Of a stretch of DNA of 64,000 bases, positions 54,926-64,000 are shown piece by piece; within the stretch, counting starts at the first letter, position 1, and each line of letters starts with the position of its first letter. This DNA comes from Vibrio gelatinilyticus (GTDB lineage Bacteria; Pseudomonadota; Gammaproteobacteria; Enterobacterales; Vibrionaceae). The position numbers were made by a program, and so were the translations under genes. The stretch covers positions 47,033 to 111,032 of the forward strand of contig NZ_JAJNNZ010000002.1 in NCBI RefSeq assembly GCF_022836845.1, written 5' to 3'. The notes beneath the pieces were generated by a model. That model was given only the letters and a program-made list of their open reading frames with translations. It was not told where the DNA came from and searched no databases.

Positions 54926-55984
54926 TTAGAAACCGTACTCAAGACCCACGCGAGTTACGATATCTGAAGTACTGTCTGAACCACCGGTTGTGCGTTGTGC
55001 TACACGTAGGTAAGGAACAAAGCCGTTGACCACTGCCATTAACTGACCAGAAATTGTATTTTCTGTATTATCTTGCGTCACACCACCAAGCTCTGAATCT
55101 AGGTTCGCTGCGTAGCCTAGTTTAAAGCCCACTGGACCATTCCAGTATTGACCAATCACTGAGTATGAACCCTGCTCGTGTTTAACGCCAAGTTGCTCTG
55201 ACTGCTCGTGCTTATACGCGGCCGCAACACCAAAACCTGCAGGAAGCGCTGCTTCAAAACCAGCAATGTACGCTGCTGTGTCCGCATCACCCTTAACCGC
55301 ATCTGGTCGCTTACCAGACTCAACCCCACCCATTAGGGTTAGTTTTTCAAACGAGTACTTAGCGTTTGCACCAGCAAAGTAGGCATCACGTGTTGCCGCT
55401 CCACCACCGTTGTCATTGTCATCACGACCAACTGAAGCTGCAAATGTTAGACCACCAAATTTTGGTGAATCGTAACGAACTTGGTTAGATTGGCGATCGT
55501 AGTGTGCTGCAACCGCACCGCCCCAATCGAATACCGAACCCAGACCTGGGTTAGAGAACGGCCAGTCAACGATTTCATATAGTGGCGTCAGAACGCGACC
55601 GATTCGAACGTTACCAAAGTCACCCGATAGACCAATATAGGTATCACGGAAACCCAACACACCACCAGCAACACCACCATGTGGCCAATCTGTATTATCT
55701 ACGTAACCAGATTCAATCTGCATTGTTACGCGAACGCTGTCTGTCATGTCACCAGAAGCGCGGAAACCGATTCGAGATTCGTTCTCTACCGCGAAACCTG
55801 TACTGTCATCGTTGTTATCAGTGACGTTATAGTTAACCATTGAAATGGCTGCAACACCGTACACTTCAACATCAAAATCTGAGTTGATACCAACCTGACC
55901 ACCGGTACCTTCAGCCAAAGCGCCAAAAGATACGATTGATGCCACTGCTGCACCGACAAGAGTGCGTTTGAACATTTTTTCCAT
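54926..55984 (-). CDS. General porin (Gram-negative trimeric type)
   Basis: A 352-residue outer-membrane porin. A signal peptide (about 1-24, ending SFGALA) is followed by a short mature N-terminus and EVYGVAAISMVNY. A long series of strands (IGFRASGDMTD, TYIGLSGDFGNVRIGR with the typical FG...R region) leads to the terminal VGLEYGF with the Phe required for barrel insertion. The first ATG has AGGAG 8 bases upstream. It resembles the OmpU/OmpC-like general porins of Vibrio but is not clearly OmpU or OmpT. Confidence 0.88.
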   Translation of the reverse strand: MEKMFKRTLVGAAVASIVSFGALAEGTGGQVGINSDFDVEVYGVAAISMVNYNVTDNNDDSTGFAVENESRIGFRASGDMTDSVRVTMQIESGYVDNTDWPHGGVAGGVLGFRDTYIGLSGDFGNVRIGRVLTPLYEIVDWPFSNPGLGSVFDWGGAVAAHYDRQSNQVRYDSPKFGGLTFAASVGRDDNDNGGGAATRDAYFAGANAKYSFEKLTLMGGVESGKRPDAVKGDADTAAYIAGFEAALPAGFGVAAAYKHEQSEQLGVKHEQGSYSVIGQYWNGPVGFKLGYAANLDSELGGVTQDNTENTISGQLMAVVNGFVPYLRVAQRTTGGSDSTSDIVTRVGLEYGF

Positions 55985-56475
55985 GGAAATAACTCCTAAA
56001 AATGGATATAGCTGTTTTTGTAATACCTTGTTCTTAAGTTGGCCGCCGAAGAACGCAGTATTTCCTTTTTATTAAAACTTAAAATTGTTGAACTAAGTTT
56101 TTCCGTTACTGTCTACACGTCGTGTATCCGCACAAACAAGACTAACTTCGCGATAAAAAATATCAATTCAAGGCTTAATTTCCGTTGCAAAAATAGGAGC
56201 GAGCGCAAATTTTGATGGGAGTTATTGATGAAGATCTTATTTTTGTCCAAGAGACGAATGAAATGCTTTACACGCCTTAAAATCAATAAGTTAAAATCAA
56301 GGTCGCAATCAAAAACTTGAAGTGCCTCGCATGCGTTTTTTAATTCGTACAGTGTAAATAATAAGCATCGCACAGATCACTTTTTTTTTATTTGTTTTCC
56401 TTCTCTAACTTTCCATGACGAAGGTCACAAAAAAAGGGCTCTTATTAAAGAGCCCTTTTCTACAATTCCACTTAA
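55985..56475. other. Intergenic region between ligA and the porin gene
   Basis: About 490 AT-rich bases holding the ligA terminator (56430-56460) and the long leader and promoter of the porin. I see no convincing operator. An 86-residue minus-strand frame inside it has poor composition and is not called. Confidence 0.4.
56430..56460 (-). terminator. Terminator of ligA
   Basis: GGGCTCTT-TAAT-AAGAGCCC on the minus strand followed by T7, about 20 bases past the ligA stop. It is nearly symmetric. Confidence 0.88.
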
Positions 56476-58491
<2,016 letters not shown>

Positions 58492-58511
58492 CTAACCTAG
58501 TATCTATTGAT

Positions 58512-58536
58512 AAAAAAGGCTCCAGAGGAGCCTTTT
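58512..58536 (-). terminator. Terminator between zipA and ligA
   Basis: GGCTCC-TCT-GGAGCC on the minus strand with a T6 run. It may attenuate zipA transcripts rather than stop all of them. Confidence 0.8.
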
Positions 58537-58561
58537 GTCTGATTGAGCACACTGGAAAGCA

Positions 58562-59476
58562 CTAAGCCATCTCAGCGTTAAATTCATGGATTTGTTTTCG
58601 GTAAGCATCCAAACGATCTGGCGTCATCAAGTTTCTTTGATCATCAAGTACATTACCACCTAAGTCATCGGCTATCTGCTGAGCAGTACGTAACATAACT
58701 TTAAAATTCTGCTCTGCTTCACCAAAGCCTGGCAAGGTCATAAAGAACGAGATACCTTTAGTAGAAAACTGCTCTGGATCGTCATGCTTCAAAGTGCCTG
58801 GCTGCATCATGTTGGCCACACTAAACAGCACTTTGCCAGTTCCAGATAAGTCTGCATGACGGTGGAAAATATCCATATCACCATACAGTAAACCATTTTG
58901 CTTCATGCTATCGAACAGCTTGGTTCCGATGAAAGGGTCGCTACCCGAGCAATGAACGTTCAAAACAATAACTTGCATTTCAGGTTCTTTGGCTGGCTGT
59001 GATGTAGGTTCACACTCAGCGTTTGCACTTGGCATCTCTTTTTCTAAATCAACATTCTCGTCAATATTAGCAGTAAAAGATGGAATATCGAGATCGTCTT
59101 CAACATCATGTTCAACCGCACTGTGAGTGGACATTTTTGGCTCTTTTTTTGTCGAAGACGTCGGTTCTGTCACGCGAGAGGTTGACTGAGTCATTTCATC
59201 TTCGCCCAATGAAGAACGAGCATCATCAAGAGGGTCAAAACCACCGGCATCATGACTTAGTCCGAAGTCTGGCTCATGGCTAGGTTTGCGAATGACCTCA
59301 TAATCATCATAAGAGTGATCATTGTCTTCCTGTTCGTTTTCAGAAGCTAACTTTCCAAGCGGCTTATTAGCAAACTTTGTCTGCCCTTCTTTCTTGCTCG
59401 ACCATAAGCCGTGAAACAATAAAGCGGCGATAGCTAAAGCACCGACAATTATGAGTACGAATCGCAATTCCTGCAT
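58562..59476 (-). CDS. zipA: Cell division protein ZipA
   Basis: An inner-membrane anchor of FtsZ at the septum. The layout is typical: an N-terminal membrane helix ([20 protein letters not shown]), a long acidic, charged and Pro/Ser/Glu-rich linker (about 30-165), and a C-terminal FtsZ-binding domain. That domain starts near [10 protein letters not shown] and includes [15 protein letters not shown] and [11 protein letters not shown]. At 304 residues it is of normal size. It is upstream of ligA as in most gammaproteobacteria. Confidence 0.95.
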   Translation of the reverse strand: MQELRFVLIIVGALAIAALLFHGLWSSKKEGQTKFANKPLGKLASENEQEDNDHSYDDYEVIRKPSHEPDFGLSHDAGGFDPLDDARSSLGEDEMTQSTSRVTEPTSSTKKEPKMSTHSAVEHDVEDDLDIPSFTANIDENVDLEKEMPSANAECEPTSQPAKEPEMQVIVLNVHCSGSDPFIGTKLFDSMKQNGLLYGDMDIFHRHADLSGTGKVLFSVANMMQPGTLKHDDPEQFSTKGISFFMTLPGFGEAEQNFKVMLRTAQQIADDLGGNVLDDQRNLMTPDRLDAYRKQIHEFNAEMA

Positions 59477-59653
59477 TGTTTGCTCTCAATGTTATAAAAA
59501 TTATCCTTGGTGCAGAGTGTATTTTCTCTGCAATTCACCCTACTCTACCAAAACTCCATGCCATATTAGAACACCTTCGTTTAAGAAGTTTGTGATTCCT
59601 TTACGACTTTTTTGTTATATTGCCATTAATCGATACTAAAAAGGACACATGTT

Positions 59654-60385
59654 TTGAACAACACACGCTCTGGATTTGGTTACTTCTTCTATGGCTTAGA
59701 GCTGGCTTTTGCTCAGGGCATTAAGCGCTATGTATTGCTACCACTGCTTGCCAATATCTTATTAGTCGGCTCTGCTATGTATTACCTTTTTTCCAATCTA
59801 AATGCATGGATTGCCGAATGGTTAGGTTACCTTCCTGAGTTTTTGGATTGGCTAAGCTACATACTTTGGCCATTGCTGGCGTTAACAATACTGGCCACCT
59901 TTTCCTACTTTTTTAGTACCTTGGCCAATTTTGTTGCGGCACCATTTAATGGCCTATTGGCTGAAAAAGTAGAAGAAAAACTGACCGGACAGGTCAACCC
60001 GAACATCGGCTTTGTCAGTGTGTTAAAAGACATTCCCCGCGTACTGGCAAGAGAGTGGCGCAAACTGATCTATGTTCTACCTAAAGCCATTGGATTATTT
60101 TTACTTTTACTTGTCCCAGCACTTGGACAAACTGTAGGTCCATTCTTATGGTTGCTATTTACCGCCTGGATGTTAGCCATTCAGTACTGTGACTACCCAT
60201 TTGATAACCACAAAGTGCCCTTCAACGACATGAGACTCACGCTCAAGCAAAAACAAGGTAAAGCATACGGCTTCGGTTTTCTGGTCGCATTAGTTACGTC
60301 CATCCCTATTTTGAACCTCTTTGTTGTTCCCGTCTCTGTCTGTGGTGCAACTGCAATGTGGGTTGAACAATTCAAAAACCGATAA
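59654..60385 (+). CDS. cysZ: Sulfate permease CysZ
   Basis: A polytopic inner-membrane sulfate transporter that feeds cysteine synthesis. The 243-residue protein has the family start RSGFGYFFYGLELAF and four or more membrane segments. Later it shows VAAPFNGLLAEKVEEKL near residues 95-111 and YCDYPFDNHKVPF near 178. The only good start is TTG 59654, which has AAGGA 8 bases upstream; the nearby ATG 59649 is out of frame and stops at once. It is divergent from zipA, as in relatives. Confidence 0.94.
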   Translation: MNNTRSGFGYFFYGLELAFAQGIKRYVLLPLLANILLVGSAMYYLFSNLNAWIAEWLGYLPEFLDWLSYILWPLLALTILATFSYFFSTLANFVAAPFNGLLAEKVEEKLTGQVNPNIGFVSVLKDIPRVLAREWRKLIYVLPKAIGLFLLLLVPALGQTVGPFLWLLFTAWMLAIQYCDYPFDNHKVPFNDMRLTLKQKQGKAYGFGFLVALVTSIPILNLFVVPVSVCGATAMWVEQFKNR

Positions 60386-60474
60386 GCCGCACCCCATATT
60401 CAACGCTTTGAGTTTATTCAAAGCGTTGCCTTGTGAAAAGGCAATACAGTCAAGTTGCTGTCATTATCTCTATG

Positions 60475-60487
60475 CCCCCCCCCCCCC
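60475..60487. repeat. Thirteen-base C homopolymer
   Basis: C13 on the plus strand (G13 on the minus), in the gap between the convergent cysZ and ybeL genes, 3 bases beyond the ybeL stop. It is far longer than any other G/C run in the window. Confidence 0.9.
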
Positions 60488-60490
60488 TAA

Positions 60491-60961
60491 TCAAGGTGTT
60501 AACGGTTGACGGCTAAAGCTCTTGTGACTGCACTTTATGCATGGAGTTATGGTTGTAGGATGGTTATATTCTGTTCTATGACCACATTTCTCACATACTA
60601 AGACACCAAGTCCAATCATTTCACCAGCACTGTAAACTCCTTGATGTTCAAGATCCTGGAAAAGCTCCAGCCATTCAATCTTAGTCCGATCGGTAATATC
60701 CAACAATCCTTGCCAAACTGAGTTGGCGATCATGAGATAAAAGGGCCCGCTTTTACTTTCTTCATAATTTTCGGCAAATTCCTTAAGATCTGATTTTACA
60801 TAAGCCGAGATCAATGCGAGCTCATCTTTTGTCATATCATTAGCCGCCTCTACAACTTGTCCTGATTTTTCAAGGACATGCTGAATTTCTTCCGGGCTGT
60901 GTTTTAGATTATCGACGACTTCATCAATCATCTCTTCGTAACCTGCTTTACGCTTTGGCAT
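60491..60961 (-). CDS. ybeL: Zinc-ribbon protein of the YbeL (DUF1451) family
   Basis: A 156-residue cytoplasmic protein. The N-terminal helical part (KAGYEEMIDEVVDNLKHSPEEI) is followed by a C-terminal zinc ribbon with two CxxC knuckles, CEKCGHRTEY and CIKCSHKSF. It resembles E. coli YbeL, which is also divergent from leuS. Function unknown. The C-terminus ends just before a C/G homopolymer tract. Confidence 0.88.
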   Translation of the reverse strand: MPKRKAGYEEMIDEVVDNLKHSPEEIQHVLEKSGQVVEAANDMTKDELALISAYVKSDLKEFAENYEESKSGPFYLMIANSVWQGLLDITDRTKIEWLELFQDLEHQGVYSAGEMIGLGVLVCEKCGHRTEYNHPTTITPCIKCSHKSFSRQPLTP

Positions 60962-61075
60962 ACATCCCCCTATTATTGACTATTGTTGACTGAGGCTCCT
61001 TTAGGTATTCTATGACGATCTACTAGTTTCTGTTCTAACGGAACTCACAAATTCCAAGATAACCGGATATCATCG

Positions 61076-63649
61076 ATGCAAGAACAATATAACCCGCAAG
61101 AGATTGAACAAAAGGTTCAACAGCACTGGGACAACAACAAGACCTTTGTTGTAAGTGAAGACCCAAATAAAGAAAAATTCTACTGTCTATCAATGTTCCC
61201 TTACCCAAGTGGCCGACTGCACATGGGTCACGTGCGTAACTATACTATCGGTGATGTGGTTTCTCGTTTCCAACGACTACAAGGCAAAAATGTAATGCAA
61301 CCAATTGGTTGGGATGCATTTGGCCTGCCTGCAGAGAACGCGGCTGTGAAAAACAACACTGCGCCTGCACCTTGGACATACGAAAATATCGAATACATGA
61401 AGAACCAGTTAAAACTGCTGGGCTTCGGTTACGACTGGAATCGTGAATTCGCGACTTGTACACCAGAGTACTATCGTTGGGAACAAGAGTTTTTCACTAA
61501 GCTTTACCAAAAAGGTTTAGTGTACAAAAAGACCTCGTCGGTAAACTGGTGTCCAAATGATCAGACTGTTCTAGCCAACGAGCAAGTTGAAGACGGTTGC
61601 TGCTGGCGTTGTGATACTCCAGTAGAGCAAAAAGAAATTCCACAATGGTTCATCAAAATCACTGAATACGCTCAAGAACTACTTGACGATCTCGATAACC
61701 TAGAAGGTTGGCCTGAAATGGTTAAGACCATGCAGCGCAACTGGATCGGTCGCTCTGAAGGTGTTGAGCTTAAATTTGAAGTTCAAGGTCAAGATAATCT
61801 AGAAGTGTACACCACTCGTCCTGATACGCTTATGGGTGTGACTTACGTTGGTATCGCCGCTGGTCATCCTCTGGCGGCGGTTGCAGCTAAGAGCAACCCT
61901 GAGCTGGCTGCGTTTATCGAAGAGTGTAAGAACAATAAAGTGGCAGAAGCGGAATTGGCAACAATGGAGAAGAAAGGCATGGCCACAGGCCTAACCGCTA
62001 TTCATCCGTTGAATGGACGTGAAGTTCCTGTTTTCGTCGCTAACTTCGTTCTGATGGACTATGGCACAGGCGCGGTTATGGCGGTACCTGGTCATGACCA
62101 ACGTGACTTTGAGTTTGCCACTAAATACGGTCTGGATATTCTACCTGTAATCAAGCCAACTGACGGTAGCGAGCTGGATATCTCTGAAGCGGCATACACT
62201 GAAAAAGGCGAACTGTTTAATTCTGGCGAATTTGATGGTCTTGAGTTCCAGGCTGCCTTTGATGCGATTTCTGCAAAGCTAGAAGCTGAAGGGAAAGGCC
62301 ACAAGACAGTGAACTTCCGTCTACGTGACTGGGGGGTATCTCGCCAACGTTATTGGGGCGCGCCAATCCCAATGGTAACAACAGAAGATGGTGAAGTTCA
62401 CCCAGTCCCAGCAGAGCAACTTCCGGTTATCCTACCAGAAGATGTGGTCATGGATGGTGTGACTAGTCCTATCAAAGCCGATAAAGAGTGGGCGAAAACC
62501 ACATTCAATGGTGAGCCAGCGCTGCGTGAAACTGATACATTCGACACCTTTATGGAGTCGTCTTGGTATTATGCTCGTTACTGTTCACCTCAAGCTGATG
62601 ACATTCTAGATCCAGAGAAAGCAAATTACTGGCTACCTGTTGATCAATATGTTGGTGGTATTGAGCACGCTTGTATGCACCTATTGTACTCTCGCTTCTT
62701 CCACAAACTGCTGCGTGACGCAGGTTACGTAAACTCTGATGAACCATTTAAGAAGCTTCTTTGTCAAGGCATGGTACTTGCTGATGCATTCTTCCATACC
62801 AATGAAAAAGGTACGAAAGAATGGATTGCGCCTACAGACGTCAAAATTGAGCGTGATGGTAAAGGCCAAATTACGTCAGCCGCAGATTCTCAAGGTCGTA
62901 ACGTTGAACACTCAGGCATGATCAAAATGTCTAAGTCGAAAAACAATGGTATCGACCCGCAAGAAATGGTCGACAAATACGGTGCTGACACGGTTCGTCT
63001 ATTCATGATGTTTGCCTCTCCAGCAGATATGACTCTTGAATGGCAAGAATCAGGCGTTGAAGGTGCTAACCGTTTCCTAAAACGTGTCTGGAAGCTCGTG
63101 AACGAGCACTCTTCAAAAGGTGTTGCGCAAGCAATAGACACATCTGCACTGTCTGGTGACCAAAAAGCCCTGCGTCGTGACATACACAAGACCATTGCTA
63201 AAGTGACCGATGATGTCGATCGTCGCCAAACATTCAACACCGCGATTGCTGCCATCATGGAACTGATGAACAAGCTTGGCAAAGCACCACAAGAATCAGC
63301 ACAAGATCGAGCTATTCTCGATGAGGCTCTAAAAGCTGTTGTGGCGATGCTTTACCCTATCACTCCACACATCTGTTTTGAAATGTGGATGGCTCTAGGT
63401 AACGACGATATCGACAACGCTATTTGGCCAACTTTCGATGAGAAGGCCCTGGTTGAAGACGAGAAGCTTATCGTTGTTCAAGTAAACGGTAAGCTTCGTG
63501 CGAAACTGACCGTTGCTGCTGATGCAACAAAAGAGCAAGTGGAAGCTCTAGGCTTGAACGATGAGAACGTAACCAAGTTCACAGATGGCAAAACTGTACG
63601 CAAAGTCATTTATGTTCCGGGCAAGCTGCTAAATATCGTTGCTAACTAA
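61076..63649 (+). CDS. leuS: Leucyl-tRNA synthetase
   Basis: A class I synthetase with an editing domain, charging tRNA-Leu. HIGH-type HMGH lies in [14 protein letters not shown] near residues 42-55. The CP1 editing domain covers roughly 225-415 ([13 protein letters not shown]), and KMSKS-type [11 protein letters not shown] is near 615-625. A C-terminal tRNA-binding part ends the protein. At 857 residues the length is normal. lptE follows after 121 bases containing two hairpins. Confidence 0.98.
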   Translation: MQEQYNPQEIEQKVQQHWDNNKTFVVSEDPNKEKFYCLSMFPYPSGRLHMGHVRNYTIGDVVSRFQRLQGKNVMQPIGWDAFGLPAENAAVKNNTAPAPWTYENIEYMKNQLKLLGFGYDWNREFATCTPEYYRWEQEFFTKLYQKGLVYKKTSSVNWCPNDQTVLANEQVEDGCCWRCDTPVEQKEIPQWFIKITEYAQELLDDLDNLEGWPEMVKTMQRNWIGRSEGVELKFEVQGQDNLEVYTTRPDTLMGVTYVGIAAGHPLAAVAAKSNPELAAFIEECKNNKVAEAELATMEKKGMATGLTAIHPLNGREVPVFVANFVLMDYGTGAVMAVPGHDQRDFEFATKYGLDILPVIKPTDGSELDISEAAYTEKGELFNSGEFDGLEFQAAFDAISAKLEAEGKGHKTVNFRLRDWGVSRQRYWGAPIPMVTTEDGEVHPVPAEQLPVILPEDVVMDGVTSPIKADKEWAKTTFNGEPALRETDTFDTFMESSWYYARYCSPQADDILDPEKANYWLPVDQYVGGIEHACMHLLYSRFFHKLLRDAGYVNSDEPFKKLLCQGMVLADAFFHTNEKGTKEWIAPTDVKIERDGKGQITSAADSQGRNVEHSGMIKMSKSKNNGIDPQEMVDKYGADTVRLFMMFASPADMTLEWQESGVEGANRFLKRVWKLVNEHSSKGVAQAIDTSALSGDQKALRRDIHKTIAKVTDDVDRRQTFNTAIAAIMELMNKLGKAPQESAQDRAILDEALKAVVAMLYPITPHICFEMWMALGNDDIDNAIWPTFDEKALVEDEKLIVVQVNGKLRAKLTVAADATKEQVEALGLNDENVTKFTDGKTVRKVIYVPGKLLNIVAN

Positions 63650-63662
63650 TTTAGTCTGCATC

Positions 63663-63691
63663 TACCCATAGTCACTCAGTGGCTATGGGTA
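63663..63691 (+). repeat. Hairpin directly after leuS
   Basis: TACCCATAG / CTATGGGTA, perfect 9-base arms with an 11-base loop, 13 bases past the leuS stop. There is no T run, so it may be a processing or stability element. Confidence 0.6.
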
Positions 63692-63697
63692 ACTTCT

Positions 63698-63745
63698 TGA
63701 CTTATGAAAACCTTCTTAATTATCAAAGAGGGCTTTCATAAGTCA
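63698..63745. repeat. Long hairpin upstream of lptE
   Basis: TGACTTATGAAA / TTTCATAAGTCA, perfect 12-base arms, then one mismatch and a further 7-base inner stem (CCTTCTT with AAAGAGG, including a G-T pair). The loop is about 8 bases. It ends 25 bases before the lptE start. Confidence 0.75.
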
Positions 63746-63770
63746 TTATTACATTGAGAGTTAAGCATAA

Positions 63771-64000
63771 ATGCCTATTTTTCGCTCGTCAGTAAGGCGC
63801 ACCGCCATCGTTGTCTTTTTTGTGTCCCTACTCAGTGCCTGTGGATTCCAATTTCGTGGTGAGTACTTAGTTCCTGAAGATATCCGAGAGATTTCGGTAA
63901 CCAGCTACGATGACTTTTCCATGATTACTCGTTTGGTTAAAGAGCAGCTGCGCCTAAACAATATCAACTTAGTCACTCCAAAAGCGGAAATACCGAACCT
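63771..64000 (+). CDS. lptE: LPS-assembly lipoprotein LptE (partial)
   Basis: The first 76 codons of a lipoprotein; the rest lies beyond the window. The signal VVFFVSLLSAC has a lipobox with Cys24, followed by GFQFRGEYLVPEDIREISV, typical of LptE (RlpB). LptE plugs the LptD barrel that inserts lipopolysaccharide into the outer membrane. Its position after leuS is the conserved arrangement leuS-lptE-holA. The start ATG 63771 gives the standard length of signal peptide. Confidence 0.9.
   Translation, partial: MPIFRSSVRRTAIVVFFVSLLSACGFQFRGEYLVPEDIREISVTSYDDFSMITRLVKEQLRLNNINLVTPKAEIPN

Noticed and set aside
56113..56373. 86-residue minus-strand frame in the porin leader
   Set aside because: Composition is typical of AT-rich non-coding DNA and no start signal is seen.

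Overview
The window looks like a chromosomal segment of a member of the Vibrionaceae (Gammaproteobacteria). The evidence is a PomA/PomB sodium-type flagellar motor pair, Vibrio-type FeoABC with a cysteine-free FeoC, a TfoS-like chitin-competence regulator next to feoA and the znu locus, and a near-complete set of housekeeping genes of gammaproteobacterial type. There are no rRNA or tRNA genes, CRISPR arrays, insertion sequences or prophage genes that I can see. Several blocks that I remember as separate on the V. cholerae large chromosome are joined here, which suggests a relative with a rearranged gene order rather than V. cholerae itself.

Layout. 1-1.1 kb: minD-minE (cell division site). 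1.1-8.6 kb, all minus strand: rnd, fadD behind a FadR-like operator, an alpha/beta hydrolase, an Slp-family lipoprotein, a small unknown protein, tsaB and yoaA. 8.9-12.9 kb: purU, yecM, argS and a HIT-family protein. 12.9-15.7 kb: the ferrous iron operon feoABC with a Fur-like box. 15.7-22.1 kb: a long regulatory intergenic region with a three-hairpin small RNA candidate (tfoR), the 5-oxoprolinase genes pxpABC, and the membrane-bound AraC-type regulator tfoS facing them. 22.3-24.9 kb: znuA divergent from znuCB over a Zur-like box. 25-36.2 kb: the TCA cycle cluster sdhCDAB-sucABCD (minus) divergent from gltA (plus), with an ArcA-like box upstream of sdhC. 36.3-44.8 kb: Nif3-like protein, a DUF1853 protein, thiI, pomAB, and the isoprenoid block xseB-ispA-dxs. 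44.9-49.8 kb: gltX, then copper efflux copA with a CueR-type promoter and copG. 49.8-56 kb is the accessory-like part: two paralogous small outer-membrane barrels, a TraB/GumN protein, a tiny secreted protein, cueR, a lipoprotein with an internal repeat, and a general porin. 56.4-64 kb: ligA-zipA, cysZ, ybeL, leuS and the start of lptE.

The most interesting part is 15.7-22.1 kb. A putative chitin-responsive small RNA and its putative activator flank an operon for 5-oxoproline hydrolysis, with unexplained direct and inverted repeats upstream of the small RNA. The 49.8-56 kb region holds most of the proteins without a firm function. Promoter, operator and terminator calls were made by eye against remembered consensus sequences. 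Protein calls rest on motifs and remembered family resemblance, not on database searches.
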